Positions 25,744 through 34,642 are shown, numbered from the stretch's first letter. The stretch: DNA of 64,000 nt from an uncultured Chlorobiota bacterium (GCA_900696645.1 CAADGV010000033.1:62001-126000), one strand, 5' to 3'. Numbers and translations: made by a program. Notes: a model not told the origin generated them from the letters alone.

Positions 25744-27075
25744 ATGAAAGAAACAAAAAGCATAGAGTGGTACAAATCCAGATTTGACCTTTTTGAAAAG
25801 AGCCTGAACGGCGAATCCAAATCGGAATTGCATGCATTGCGCAAACAGGCGATGCAGAAATTTGCCGGAATGGGATTTCCCTCATCGCATGATGAGGAGT
25901 GGCGTTTTACGAATGTTCTGCCGATTGCCAAAATGGAATTCACGCCCGTCTTCGAGTATTCCGGCAAAGGTTTGCGGCAGGCGGATATTGACAAGTTCAC
26001 GTTCGGAGGATTACATTGTACGCGCCTTGTGTTCATCAACGGACATTTGGCGGATGAATTCTCTACGCATGATCCGCAGCCCGGGGTGACAATTGCAGGG
26101 TTGAGGTCGGCAATCAATTCGCATTCCGAACTCGTGAATCGGCACCTTGCAAAGTATGTGAAGATTGGCGAAAACGCCTTTACGGCACTGAGTACAGCAT
26201 TTATTCACGATGGCGCCTTCGTGCATGTTGCAAAGAATACTGAAATCACGAATCCAATTCACTTGCTATTCATCGTAACGGGAGATCAGAAAGTTGCTGT
26301 AAGTCCTCGCAATCTCATTGTGGCAGAACCGGGAAGCAAGGCTTCGATCGTCGAAAGTTACGTCAGCCTTGCCTCGGCCCCGTATCTGACAAATGCCGTC
26401 ACGGAATTCGTTGTGGATGAGAATGCGACGATTGAACATGATAAACTGCAGGATGAGAGTCTCGATAGTTATCATATTGGAACCATCCATTTTCAGCAAA
26501 GCAGAAACAGTAACGTTGTCTCCAATGCCATCAACCTCGGGGCGGCAATAGCCCGGAACAACATAACAGCAGTGCTCAACGGCGAAGGGATCGAATCAAC
26601 GCTGAACGGCTTGTCGCTTGCAACGGGAACCCAGCACGTCGATAATCATACGGCAATCGATCATGCCAAGCCGCATTGTGCAAGTCATGAGTTGTACAAG
26701 TCAATTCTTGACGGGAAGTCGAAGGGTGTTTTCAACGGAAAAATCTTTGTCCGGAAAGATGCCCAGAAAACGGACGCGAAACAGACCAACAAGACGTTGC
26801 TTCTCTCCGATGAGGCGACCGTCAACACAAAGCCGCAGTTGGAGATTTTTGCGGATGATGTGAAATGCACGCATGGCGCAACAGTCGGCCATCTTGACGA
26901 AGAACAGAAATTCTATCTCCGTTCGCGCGGAGTAGGCGAGGAGGAGGCAAATGATTTGCTCACCTTCGCCTTTGCCAGCGATGTGATTAATCGCGTTCAC
27001 ATCGATGCGTTGCGTGAGCAACTCGATATGATGATTCATGCCCGGCTGCAACGCGGACGAATGCTCGAAAGGTAA
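25744..27075 (+). CDS. sufD: Fe-S scaffold subunit SufD
   Basis: A 443-residue partner of SufB and SufC. The N-terminus has HDEEWRFTNVLPIAK, the core is a right-handed beta-helix region, and the end has LEIFADDVKCTHGATVGHLDEEQKFYLRSRG, in which the conserved histidine for cluster assembly sits (given here in two parts: FADDVKCTHGATVG, then LDEEQKFYLRSRG). I chose ATG 25744, 10 bp after the sufC stop, because the longer frame overlaps sufC by 65 bp. Confidence 0.94.
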   Translation: MKETKSIEWYKSRFDLFEKSLNGESKSELHALRKQAMQKFAGMGFPSSHDEEWRFTNVLPIAKMEFTPVFEYSGKGLRQADIDKFTFGGLHCTRLVFINGHLADEFSTHDPQPGVTIAGLRSAINSHSELVNRHLAKYVKIGENAFTALSTAFIHDGAFVHVAKNTEITNPIHLLFIVTGDQKVAVSPRNLIVAEPGSKASIVESYVSLASAPYLTNAVTEFVVDENATIEHDKLQDESLDSYHIGTIHFQQSRNSNVVSNAINLGAAIARNNITAVLNGEGIESTLNGLSLATGTQHVDNHTAIDHAKPHCASHELYKSILDGKSKGVFNGKIFVRKDAQKTDAKQTNKTLLLSDEATVNTKPQLEIFADDVKCTHGATVGHLDEEQKFYLRSRGVGEEEANDLLTFAFASDVINRVHIDALREQLDMMIHARLQRGRMLER

Positions 27076-27077
27076 TT

Positions 27078-28340
27078 ATGGAAATCGCCTCCGCCACATA
27101 CATTGAGGAAAAGCTGAAAGCACCGGTGCCTGTTGAAAGTTGCCGGTTTCATTTTCCGCTGCTGCGCAGACAAGTGAACGGCAAGCCGCTTATCTATTTT
27201 GACAATGCCGCGACAAGCCAGAAGCCGCAAGTCGTCATTGACGCCATCATGCGTTTCTATCATGAAGAGAATTCCAATATTCATCGCGGCGTTCACTATC
27301 TCAGCACAAAGGCAACCGAGGCATACGAAGAAGCGCGCGTGAAAGCGCAGAAGTTCATCAATGCACGATCCATCGAAGAAGTGATCTATGTCCGTGGAAC
27401 AACCGAGGCGATCAATCTTGTCGCGGCTACATACGGCCGCAAGAATGTGAACGAAGGCGATGAGGTATTGATCTCTGCTATGGAGCACCACTCCAATATC
27501 GTTCCGTGGCAGATATTGTGTGAAGAGAAGAAGGCGATATTGCGGGTAATACCGATGAACGATGATGGCGAGTTGTTGCTCGATGAATACGACAGATTGC
27601 TGAATGATCGGACAAAGATGGTCTGTCTCGCTCACATTTCAAACGCCCTCGGAACGATCAATCCGGTCAAGCGAATGATCGCGACTGCGCGTGCAAGAGG
27701 AATTCCCGTATTGATCGACGGTGCACAAGCACTGCCCCACATAAAAGTGGACATGCAGGATTTGGATTGTGACTTCTACGCGTTCTCTTCGCACAAAATG
27801 TTCGGCCCGACAGGTGTTGGCGTGTTGTACGGGAAGAAGGAATTACTCAGCGCCATGCCGCCGTATCAAGGCGGCGGTGACATGATCAAATCTGTCACGT
27901 TTGAGAAGACGGCATACAATGACCTCCCCTACAAATTCGAAGCCGGCACGCCGAATATCGAAGGCGCAATCGGGCTCGGTGCGGCAATCGACTACATGAA
28001 AAGAATGGACTTGGATGCCGTTGCAGCGTACGAGCACGAATTGCTGACGTATGCCACAACGCAGTTGCTCGAGATTTCCGGCTTACGAATCATCGGAACG
28101 GCAAAAGAGAAGGCAAGTGTCATTTCGTTTGTACTGGAAGGAATTCATCCGCATGATATCGGCACGATTCTCGACTATGAAGGTATTGCCATCCGAACGG
28201 GACATCATTGTGCGCAGCCGGTGATGCAGCGGTTCGGCGTTCCGGCAACCGCGAGAGCCTCGTTCGCCTTCTACAACACAAAAGAAGAAGTTGATGTGCT
28301 CGTGAAAGCTATTCACAAAGTGAAAGAGGTACTCGGCTGA
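27078..28340 (+). CDS. sufS: Cysteine desulfurase SufS
   Basis: A 420-residue group II cysteine desulfurase. YFDNAATSQKPQVVIDA, RGTTEAINLVA, SAMEHHSNIVPWQ, FSSHKMFGPTGVGVLYGK (PLP lysine) and RTGHHCAQPVMQRFGVPATA, with the catalytic cysteine, are diagnostic. It begins with about 25 extra residues before the fold. The stop overlaps the sufU start by one base, and SufU is the usual sulfur acceptor for this enzyme. Confidence 0.96.
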   Translation: MEIASATYIEEKLKAPVPVESCRFHFPLLRRQVNGKPLIYFDNAATSQKPQVVIDAIMRFYHEENSNIHRGVHYLSTKATEAYEEARVKAQKFINARSIEEVIYVRGTTEAINLVAATYGRKNVNEGDEVLISAMEHHSNIVPWQILCEEKKAILRVIPMNDDGELLLDEYDRLLNDRTKMVCLAHISNALGTINPVKRMIATARARGIPVLIDGAQALPHIKVDMQDLDCDFYAFSSHKMFGPTGVGVLYGKKELLSAMPPYQGGGDMIKSVTFEKTAYNDLPYKFEAGTPNIEGAIGLGAAIDYMKRMDLDAVAAYEHELLTYATTQLLEISGLRIIGTAKEKASVISFVLEGIHPHDIGTILDYEGIAIRTGHHCAQPVMQRFGVPATARASFAFYNTKEEVDVLVKAIHKVKEVLG

Positions 28341-28792
28341 TGTCACTGCTTCGCGAGTTGTATCAGGAAGTCATTCTTGATCATAACAAGAATCCCCGCA
28401 ACTTCCGTGTCATGGAGGGCGCAACGAAGCATGTTGAGGGATACAACCCGCTGTGCGGCGATCATTACACGATTTTTGTGAAAATGGATGGAGATGTTAT
28501 CAGCGATGTGAGTTTTCAGGGGGCGGGATGCGCTATCTCGAAATCGTCGGCCTCCGTTATGACGTCGTTATTGAAAGGCAAGACCAAGGAAGAAGCCGAA
28601 CAGATGTTCAATCATTTTCACAAACTTGTGAAGGGAGAATTGAATGCGGAGGAGAATCTGGAAACGCTCGGCAAGCTTGCGGCGTTCGCAGGTGTGAGTG
28701 AGTTTCCTGCGAGAGTGAAGTGTGCAAGCCTTGCGTGGCATACGCTGCAGGCTGCGTTGCATGATGACGCGCAAACAGTGTCAACGGAATAG
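28340..28792 (+). CDS. sufU: Sulfur-transfer protein SufU
   Basis: A 150-residue IscU-like protein with the SufU features: YNPLCGDHYTIFV, GAGCAISKSSASVM and RVKCASLAWHTL give the three conserved cysteines (with Asp), which bind zinc and accept sulfur from SufS. The extra stretch between the second and third cysteine marks it as SufU rather than IscU. Start codon overlaps the sufS stop. Confidence 0.94.
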   Translation: MSLLRELYQEVILDHNKNPRNFRVMEGATKHVEGYNPLCGDHYTIFVKMDGDVISDVSFQGAGCAISKSSASVMTSLLKGKTKEEAEQMFNHFHKLVKGELNAEENLETLGKLAAFAGVSEFPARVKCASLAWHTLQAALHDDAQTVSTE

Positions 28793-28811
28793 CGACAGAA
28801 GGAACTATCTG

Positions 28812-29198
28812 ATGCAAGAACAGAAAAACACTCAAGTGGAGACAACAAACGCGGGAAATTCTCAAGGCGAAGTCCGTGAGCTTAGCACGATCGAACAGAG
28901 CATCATTCACAACAACGCGATTGAGGCAATCAAGACCTGCTACGACCCGGAAATTCCTGTGAATATCTACGAACTGGGTTTGATTTACGACGTGAAAGTG
29001 GCGGCGGACGGCGGTGTTCTTGTGGCAATGACGCTGACGTCACCGCATTGTCCCGCTGCTCAATCGTTGCCGCGGGAAGTTGAGGCAAAAGTCAAAGCTG
29101 TTCCGAATGTAACGCAGGTAGTCGTGAAGGTTGTTTGGGATCCGCAGTGGAATCCAAGCATGATGACTGAAGCAGCCCGACTGGAATTAGGATTTTGA
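28812..29198 (+). CDS. sufT: SufT-type MIP18/DUF59 Fe-S maturation protein
   Basis: A 128-residue protein: a 35-residue polar N-terminus, then the DUF59 domain with AIKTCYDPEIPVNIYELGLI and MTLTSPHCPAAQSLP, which holds the reactive cysteine of this family. SufT proteins help deliver clusters to target enzymes. ATG 28812 follows GAAGGAACT; the longer frame runs back into sufU. Confidence 0.9.
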   Translation: MQEQKNTQVETTNAGNSQGEVRELSTIEQSIIHNNAIEAIKTCYDPEIPVNIYELGLIYDVKVAADGGVLVAMTLTSPHCPAAQSLPREVEAKVKAVPNVTQVVVKVVWDPQWNPSMMTEAARLELGF

Positions 29199-29224
29199 AA
29201 TCTTTTGAATCACAAGGAGAATCG

Positions 29225-29599
29225 ATGGAGACAACAGTAGCCAACATTTCAAGCCGACCCGATCTGAATGAGGAAATTGTTCTCACCGAGAAGGCAGCGC
29301 ATCAAGTCCGCAAACTGAAGGCGGACAACAGCATTCCCGAACATCACGGCTTGCGGCTTGGCGTGAAGGGGGGCGGATGTTCCGGCATGACCTACGTTCT
29401 CGCATTCGACGAGAAACCGAAAGAGAATGACAAGATCATGGAACAGTTCGGCATCCAAATGTTTGTGGATCCGAAGAGTCTCTTCTTCCTTTCGGGAACC
29501 GTGCTCGACTTCAGTGACGGGCTAAACGGCAAAGGCTTTGTGTTCAACAATCCGCAAGCAGCGAAAACCTGCGGCTGCGGACAATCGTTCGGCGTGTAA
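29225..29599 (+). CDS. A-type Fe-S carrier (HesB/IscA/SufA family)
   Basis: A 124-residue A-type carrier that takes clusters from the SUF scaffold to target proteins. GVKGGGCSGMTYVLAFDE gives the first conserved cysteine and KTCGCGQSFGV the C-terminal Cys-Gly-Cys pair. ATG 29225 has AAGGAG six bases upstream. Last gene of the SUF series; the family name (SufA, ErpA or IscA) cannot be fixed by eye. Confidence 0.93.
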   Translation: METTVANISSRPDLNEEIVLTEKAAHQVRKLKADNSIPEHHGLRLGVKGGGCSGMTYVLAFDEKPKENDKIMEQFGIQMFVDPKSLFFLSGTVLDFSDGLNGKGFVFNNPQAAKTCGCGQSFGV

Positions 29600-29677
29600 C
29601 ATTCAATTATTCGACTCTGAGTCATTTGTATCTCGGAGTATCACAAGTAATTCTGCGTTCATTCCAATTTGAATCAC

Positions 29678-30421
29678 ATGAAGCGACGAAAGTTCATCAA
29701 AACGGTGGCAGCATCCGGAGCGGTTGCTGTCGCTACACCGCTTGTGCATATTCAATCAATCCTATTTCAATCCATACAAACAAAGGAGAAACCCATGGCA
29801 TACGAGTGGAAATTCAACACCCGTCCGTACTCTGATGAGGAAGCGAAGAAACTTCTTGCAAACGTCATCGATGCGGAGACAACCGATTGGCACTATAACA
29901 CGCATCACAAGGGATATGTCAGTGCCCTCAATACGATCGAGAAGGAACTTGAGACTGCGGATCGCTCGAAGGCCAACGGCAACTACAGCCACATTGGCGA
30001 ACTGAAACGCCGTACAACCTGGAATCACGCCGGAACGGTTCTTCACGACATCTATTGGGAAGTGATGGGCGGCGATGGCGATGTTTCCAAGGGGCCGGAA
30101 ATCAAAGCGGCCATTGAGAAGGAATTCGGTTCAGTCGATGCGTGGAAGGCGGATTTCAAGGCCGGTGCTGTTTCGGCAAAGCTGAGCGGTTGGGGAGTGT
30201 TGGTGTACGATATGCTCTACTCCAAGCGGCTTCTGAACGTTACCGTCGACGAGCATCATTACGGCGCAATCTGGGGCGGCATACCGTTGATTCCGTGCGA
30301 CGTGTTCGAGCATGCTTACTACCACAAAGACGGGCCGAAGCGGGCGGCGTACATCGATAATTTCCTCGCCAATCTTCATTGGGGAAGAATCAACGAACGA
30401 TACAAGAAGTACGCAAAGTAG
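29678..30421 (+). CDS. Fe/Mn superoxide dismutase with Tat signal; possible second internal start
   Basis: A 247-residue protein. Residues 1-25 form a twin-arginine signal (MKRRKFIKTVAASGAVAVA). The dismutase part has the four metal ligands in WHYNTHHKGYV, TTWNHAGTVLHDIYWEVM and DVFEHAYYHKDG. It removes superoxide, which damages Fe-S clusters, and so fits behind the SUF operon. A second ATG at 29795 begins exactly at the mature domain and has a strong AAAGGAG site 7 bp upstream, so a signal-less cytoplasmic form may also be made. A terminator follows. Metal choice is not readable by eye. Confidence 0.92.
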   Translation: MKRRKFIKTVAASGAVAVATPLVHIQSILFQSIQTKEKPMAYEWKFNTRPYSDEEAKKLLANVIDAETTDWHYNTHHKGYVSALNTIEKELETADRSKANGNYSHIGELKRRTTWNHAGTVLHDIYWEVMGGDGDVSKGPEIKAAIEKEFGSVDAWKADFKAGAVSAKLSGWGVLVYDMLYSKRLLNVTVDEHHYGAIWGGIPLIPCDVFEHAYYHKDGPKRAAYIDNFLANLHWGRINERYKKYAK

Positions 30422-30434
30422 TTTTCTGTTTCGT

Positions 30435-30487
30435 CACGCCCGGGTTGCCCTGCCGTTCCGGCGGCGGCAGTCCGGCGTGCGATTTTT
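30435..30487 (+). terminator. Terminator after superoxide dismutase gene
   Basis: A long GC-rich imperfect hairpin: CACGCC(C)GG at 30435 pairs with CCGGCGTG at 30472-30479, with an inner CTGCCG/CGGCAG helix, and is followed by GCGATTTTT. Confidence 0.7.
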
Positions 30488-30546
30488 CCAATTGATGTTC
30501 TACGGCTTTTTTTCTATCATGGTGCAGAACATCGAATGTGAACAGA

Positions 30547-31173
30547 ATGTCTGAAGAACTGCTGCCGTTGTTTCCGCTGCAGGTTGTTCTCTTTCCCGAT
30601 TCTCTTCTTCCGCTTCACATCTTTGAAGAGCGCTACAAGCAACTCATCAACGAGTGTTTGAATGAACGAAAAGAATTCGGCATCAACTTCGTGCAGCACG
30701 GCGAGATGGCAAAGGTGGGCTGTACCGCCGAAGTGCATGAGGTGGTGAAGAAATACAATGACGGCAAGATGGATGTTCTTGTGCGAGGGAGCCAACGTTA
30801 CCTGCTGGTGAATCCGGTTATGAGTTCGTCACTGTACAGCGTGGGTCGCGTCAAGTTGTTGCAAGATCAACACGAGGTGACAGATACTGCCCTTACTATG
30901 GACACGATTCGCCTGCATAACGAGCTAGTTCGAGTTGTGTATGGAGGAGATGAATTCACGATTGAATGGGATGAACGCAACCCGATACTCTCCTTCAGAA
31001 TCGCACAAAAAGCAGGAATGGAACTCATCCAACGGCAGGAATTACTTGAGCAGAATTCGGAAAACCAGAGACTGAAACTCCTCCACAAATACTTCGTGGA
31101 AGTCATCCCGCGACTGGAACGCCTTGGTGAAGCAGAGCGCATCATCAAAAGTGACGGATATCGTATCAACTAA
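30547..31173 (+). CDS. LON-peptidase substrate-binding-domain protein
   Basis: A 208-residue protein made of the Lon N-terminal (LAN) domain without ATPase or protease: LLPLFPLQVVLFPDSLLPLH and FEERYKQLINECL at the start, a middle GSQRYLLVN segment, and a helical C-terminal part. Stand-alone proteins of this type are common; the function is not known. ATG 30547 restores the normal family start. The basic 33-residue peptide gene follows after 15 bp. Confidence 0.85.
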   Translation: MSEELLPLFPLQVVLFPDSLLPLHIFEERYKQLINECLNERKEFGINFVQHGEMAKVGCTAEVHEVVKKYNDGKMDVLVRGSQRYLLVNPVMSSSLYSVGRVKLLQDQHEVTDTALTMDTIRLHNELVRVVYGGDEFTIEWDERNPILSFRIAQKAGMELIQRQELLEQNSENQRLKLLHKYFVEVIPRLERLGEAERIIKSDGYRIN

Positions 31174-31188
31174 CTTTCGAGGAATCTG

Positions 31189-31290
31189 ATGAACAAGAAG
31201 AAACGTGTGGCACGGCTGAAACACAAAAAGGCAATCGAACGGGTGAAAGCCAAGCGCAGAGCCGGATTGCAAAAGAAGAAATCAGCATAG
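31189..31290 (+). CDS. 33-residue highly basic peptide
   Basis: ATG 31189 to TAG 31290 encodes 33 residues, 17 of them Lys or Arg, with no acidic residue except one Glu (start MNKKKRVARLKHKKAIERVK). GAGGA lies 6 bp upstream, and a terminator begins 10 bp after the stop. It is too regular and too well placed to be chance. The composition resembles ribosome- or RNA-binding peptides; no family recognised. Confidence 0.65.
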   Translation: MNKKKRVARLKHKKAIERVKAKRRAGLQKKKSA

Positions 31291-31300
31291 GCTGCAAGAG

Positions 31301-31323
31301 GGTGACTGCGAAGTCACCTTTTT
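31301..31323 (+). terminator. Rho-independent terminator before folP
   Basis: GGTGACT, loop GCGA, AGTCACC, then five T. Perfect 7-bp stem. It ends the LON-domain/basic-peptide transcript and rules out the GTG at 31302 as a folP start. The stem has the same sequence as the terminator after mnmA. Confidence 0.85.
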
Positions 31324-31343
31324 GCTATGCAGACGACCATGCG

Positions 31344-32213
31344 ATGAGTGAGCCGTATATTTTCACCTTTGGGAGCAGGCAGTTCAATCTCTCCACCAGA
31401 ACGCATATCATGGGAGTTCTGAATGTGACTCCCGATTCGTTTTCTGACGGCGGAAAGTATTTGAATACAGAAGCAGCCGTTGAACACGCGGTGACAATGA
31501 TTGAGGAGGGGGCAGATATCATCGATGTTGGAGGGGAGTCAACGAGGCCGAAAGGAAGTGCCTACGGAGCAGGAGCGGAGGAAGTTGAGGCTGAAGAAGA
31601 GTTGCGAAGAATCCTTCCCGTGATTACCCGGCTCGCAAAGCTGACGAGTGTGCCGATTTCGGTTGACACGTACAAGTCGGGGGTTGCCAAGCAAGCATTG
31701 GATGCAGGCGCAGTGATTGTCAACGATATCAGCGGACTGACCTTTGACAACGAGATGGCAGCAGTTGTTGCGTCAAAGGGTGCTTCGTTGATACTCATGC
31801 ATATCAAAGGCACGCCCAAGACGATGCAGGACAATCCCGAATATGGCAGTTTGTTTGGAGAGATTTCTGATTTCCTTTCTGCGGGAATCGAGACGGCCAG
31901 GAAAGCAGGCGTTACGCAGATCATGGTTGATCCCGGTATCGGTTTTGGGAAGAGGGTTGAGCACAATCTCCAACTCATCAAAGACATTGGCAGGCTACAA
32001 GGACTCGGTTGCCCTATCGTTCTTGGTGCTTCGCGCAAGAGTTTCATCGGAAGGATTCTCGACGTCCCTATTGATGAGAGATTGGAGGGATCACTGGCGG
32101 CAGCCGTTGCCGCTGCGCTCAACGGAGTTCATGTCCTTCGTGTTCACGATGTGAAAGAAACAAAACGTGCTGTGATGGTTGCTGACGCCATTAAGAGTGC
32201 CCCGACCGCCTGA
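31344..32213 (+). CDS. folP: Dihydropteroate synthase
   Basis: A 289-residue TIM-barrel enzyme that joins p-aminobenzoate to the pterin pyrophosphate in folate synthesis. HIMGVLNVTPDSFSDGG, DIIDVGGESTRPKG, ISVDTYKSGVAKQALDAG, DPGIGFGKRVEHNLQLI and GASRKSFIG are the classic motifs. ATG 31344 chosen because a terminator occupies the longer frame. It is followed 18 bp later by cdaA, a pairing common in this phylum. Confidence 0.95.
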   Translation: MSEPYIFTFGSRQFNLSTRTHIMGVLNVTPDSFSDGGKYLNTEAAVEHAVTMIEEGADIIDVGGESTRPKGSAYGAGAEEVEAEEELRRILPVITRLAKLTSVPISVDTYKSGVAKQALDAGAVIVNDISGLTFDNEMAAVVASKGASLILMHIKGTPKTMQDNPEYGSLFGEISDFLSAGIETARKAGVTQIMVDPGIGFGKRVEHNLQLIKDIGRLQGLGCPIVLGASRKSFIGRILDVPIDERLEGSLAAAVAAALNGVHVLRVHDVKETKRAVMVADAIKSAPTA

Positions 32214-32231
32214 CATGTATGCCTGACATTC

Positions 32232-33050
32232 ATGATTGAACTCTTCAAAATAGGTTTTCTCTCGTTTACACTCGTCGACTTGCTCGACGTGGCGCTTGTA
32301 TCATTCATCTTCTATCGCCTCTATTTGGTGATGCGGGGAACGATCGCCGCCCAGATTTTCGTCGGGCTTGTGTTGATTGTAGCGTTCTCGTTCTTTGCCC
32401 AAGCCATCAACCTGAAAGCGATGGGCTGGATTCTGCGGACGCTCACGGATATCTGGGTGATAGCGTTCATCATTCTCTTCCAGCCGGAATTACGCCGACT
32501 GCTGGTGCTTGTCGGAAGAAATCCTGTCATCCGCTTTTTCATCAAGACGAACGTCGATGAGTCCATTGATGAGGTAGTGGCAGCTGTAACGGAAATGTCG
32601 CGCAAGAAGCAGGGCGCTCTGATCGTTTTTGTACGCGCTACCGGCATCAAGATTCACATGGAGTCGGGAACGAAAATGGAGGCAATCGTCAGTCGATCCC
32701 TGATTCTCTCCATCTTCAATCCCAAATCACCTTTGCACGACGGCGCAATTGTCATCAAGGACAGATTGATCGAAGCCGCCCGTTGCATTCTGCCGCTTTC
32801 ATACACGGCGGAGTGGGAGGGAGTTCCGTTGGGCACTCGACATCGTGCGGCGCTCGGCATATCGGAGCAGGCTGATGTTGTGGTGGTTATTGTTTCCGAG
32901 GAGACAGGCATTGTGTCGATTGCAGAAGGCGGGTTGATGACGCGAGGACTGACGCCGGCCGTGCTGCGACGTGAACTGAAGAGCCGTCTCTCGATGGAGC
33001 CCGACCGTTCGTTCGGCTCGATTATGAAACTCGTTCGCAATTCCGGCTAA
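32232..33050 (+). CDS. cdaA: Diadenylate cyclase CdaA (membrane c-di-AMP synthase)
   Basis: A 272-residue enzyme that makes cyclic di-AMP from two ATP. Three N-terminal transmembrane helices (about 12-30, 38-58, 64-82) precede the DAC domain, which has SPLHDGAIVIKDRLIEAARC and PLGTRHRAALGISEQADVVV; DGA and RHR are the catalytic motifs. Length and layout are those of CdaA. It probably controls turgor, potassium or cell-wall functions. Confidence 0.95.
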   Translation: MIELFKIGFLSFTLVDLLDVALVSFIFYRLYLVMRGTIAAQIFVGLVLIVAFSFFAQAINLKAMGWILRTLTDIWVIAFIILFQPELRRLLVLVGRNPVIRFFIKTNVDESIDEVVAAVTEMSRKKQGALIVFVRATGIKIHMESGTKMEAIVSRSLILSIFNPKSPLHDGAIVIKDRLIEAARCILPLSYTAEWEGVPLGTRHRAALGISEQADVVVVIVSEETGIVSIAEGGLMTRGLTPAVLRRELKSRLSMEPDRSFGSIMKLVRNSG

Positions 33051-33056
33051 GGGGGA

Positions 33057-33698
33057 ATGTTGGGCAGATTTGATGACGAAATGCAGGAGATGATTTCCTT
33101 GCTGAAGGACAGGGGAATTTCCGACTCCCGCTTGTTGCGCAGCATGTCAACGGTCAAACGCCACTTGTTTGTGCCGGAACCCTTCACCAGTCGCGCCTAC
33201 GAAGATTCCGCTTTGCCGATAGGGAAGCAGCAAACCATCTCACAACCATACACAGTTGCCTTCATGACGCAGGCACTTGGCGTAAAGCCGGACGACAAGG
33301 TTCTGGAAATCGGAACAGGCTCGGGATATCAGGCTGCGGTACTTGCGGAAATGGGGGCAAGAGTATTCACCATTGAACGCCACGCCGAATTGCTGAGCGG
33401 TGCACGGAAACTTTTCGACAGACTCAACTACCGCATCGCCTCGAAAGCGGGAGACGGGACAGTGGGCTGGAATGAATTTGCTCCGTTTAACGGAATCATC
33501 GTTACGGCGGGGGCACCGGATGTTCCTGAACCGCTCATGAAACAACTCGACAACGGCGGCAAACTCGTTATTCCTGTAGGCGATCTCGACTTTCAGACTC
33601 TCATAGTCGTTACGCGTCTTGGTGAGAAGTTTGAACGGAAGGAAATTCACGGATTCAAGTTCGTTCCTCTCATCGGAAAAATGGGATGGAGCCGGTAA
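33057..33698 (+). CDS. pcm: Protein-L-isoaspartate O-methyltransferase
   Basis: A 213-residue SAM-dependent repair enzyme that methylates isoaspartyl residues in damaged proteins. SMSTVKRHLFVPEPFTSRAY, ALPIGKQQTISQPYTVAFM and VLEIGTGSGYQAAVLAEMG are diagnostic. The end overlaps miaA by 13 bp. Confidence 0.94.
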   Translation: MLGRFDDEMQEMISLLKDRGISDSRLLRSMSTVKRHLFVPEPFTSRAYEDSALPIGKQQTISQPYTVAFMTQALGVKPDDKVLEIGTGSGYQAAVLAEMGARVFTIERHAELLSGARKLFDRLNYRIASKAGDGTVGWNEFAPFNGIIVTAGAPDVPEPLMKQLDNGGKLVIPVGDLDFQTLIVVTRLGEKFERKEIHGFKFVPLIGKMGWSR

Positions 33699-34642
33699 CG
33701 CTCGTGGCGCAGCGGAAAGTGCCTGTTCTCGTCGGTCCCACTGCCTCGGGGAAGACGAATGTTGCTATAGAGTTGGCCAAACGGACGGGCGGCGAGATCA
33801 TATCCGCAGATTCCCGGCAACTCTATAAATACCTCACCATCGGAACGGCAAAGCCCTCAGCGCTTCAACTCACTTCCGTCAAACATCATTTCGTCGGTAT
33901 TCTCACGCCCGATCAGGAATTCAATGCGGGAGAATTTGGAGAGAAGGGAAGAATCGTCATTGATGAGATATTTTCCCGCAACAAGATGCCGATTGTTGTC
34001 GGAGGATCTGGACTCTACATTCACTCGCTGATCGACGGCTTCTTTGAAGGTCCGGGTGCCGATAAGGAATTCAGGGAAATTCTTGAGCGACGAGTTGCAT
34101 CGGGCGAACTGCCCGTTCTGATCGAGGAACTTCGACGAGTCGATCCAAAATCAGCCGAGCGCATCGATCCGACAAAGCCAAGGCGCATCATCCGGGCGCT
34201 GGAAGTATATCATATAACGGGAAAGCCTCTATCGTTGCACCATCACGAATCCCGTATCGAAATCCGTTTTACTCCCGTCCTCTTCGGATTGGAGTGGGAA
34301 CGGGCGAAGTTGTACGACCGCATCAACAGGCGATGCGAAACAATGCTTGAGGAAGGATTGTTGAAAGAAATCGATTTGTTGGAACAACGCGGGTACTCAT
34401 CCTCGCTCAATTCTCTCAATACGGTAGGCTATGCCGAAGCGTTTGCATACCGGCGTGGCGAGATTTCGTATGCAGAGATGCTCCGGCTTTTCCGGCAGAA
34501 TTCCCGCCGGTATGCGAAGCGCCAACTGACTTGGTTCCGGCGTGACCCGAGAATCAAATGGCTGAAATGCGACGAATCAACTGATTTCGGGCATCTCGCC
34601 GACACCATCTACCAACAACTATCTGAACAACCCAGGACGTGA
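33686..34642 (+). CDS. miaA: tRNA dimethylallyltransferase MiaA
   Basis: A 318-residue enzyme that adds a dimethylallyl group to A37 of tRNAs reading U-starting codons. The P-loop VGPTASGKTNVAIELA, ISADSRQLYKYLTIGTAKPS, FEGPGADKEFR and SRRYAKRQLTWFRRDPRI are conserved. ATG 33686 lies inside the end of pcm. The stop overlaps the GTG start of the next gene. Confidence 0.95.
   Translation: MEPVTLVAQRKVPVLVGPTASGKTNVAIELAKRTGGEIISADSRQLYKYLTIGTAKPSALQLTSVKHHFVGILTPDQEFNAGEFGEKGRIVIDEIFSRNKMPIVVGGSGLYIHSLIDGFFEGPGADKEFREILERRVASGELPVLIEELRRVDPKSAERIDPTKPRRIIRALEVYHITGKPLSLHHHESRIEIRFTPVLFGLEWERAKLYDRINRRCETMLEEGLLKEIDLLEQRGYSSSLNSLNTVGYAEAFAYRRGEISYAEMLRLFRQNSRRYAKRQLTWFRRDPRIKWLKCDESTDFGHLADTIYQQLSEQPRT

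Noticed and set aside
31302-31343. GTG start for folP
   Set aside because: It lies in the terminator stem; ATG 31344 gives the normal start of the enzyme.
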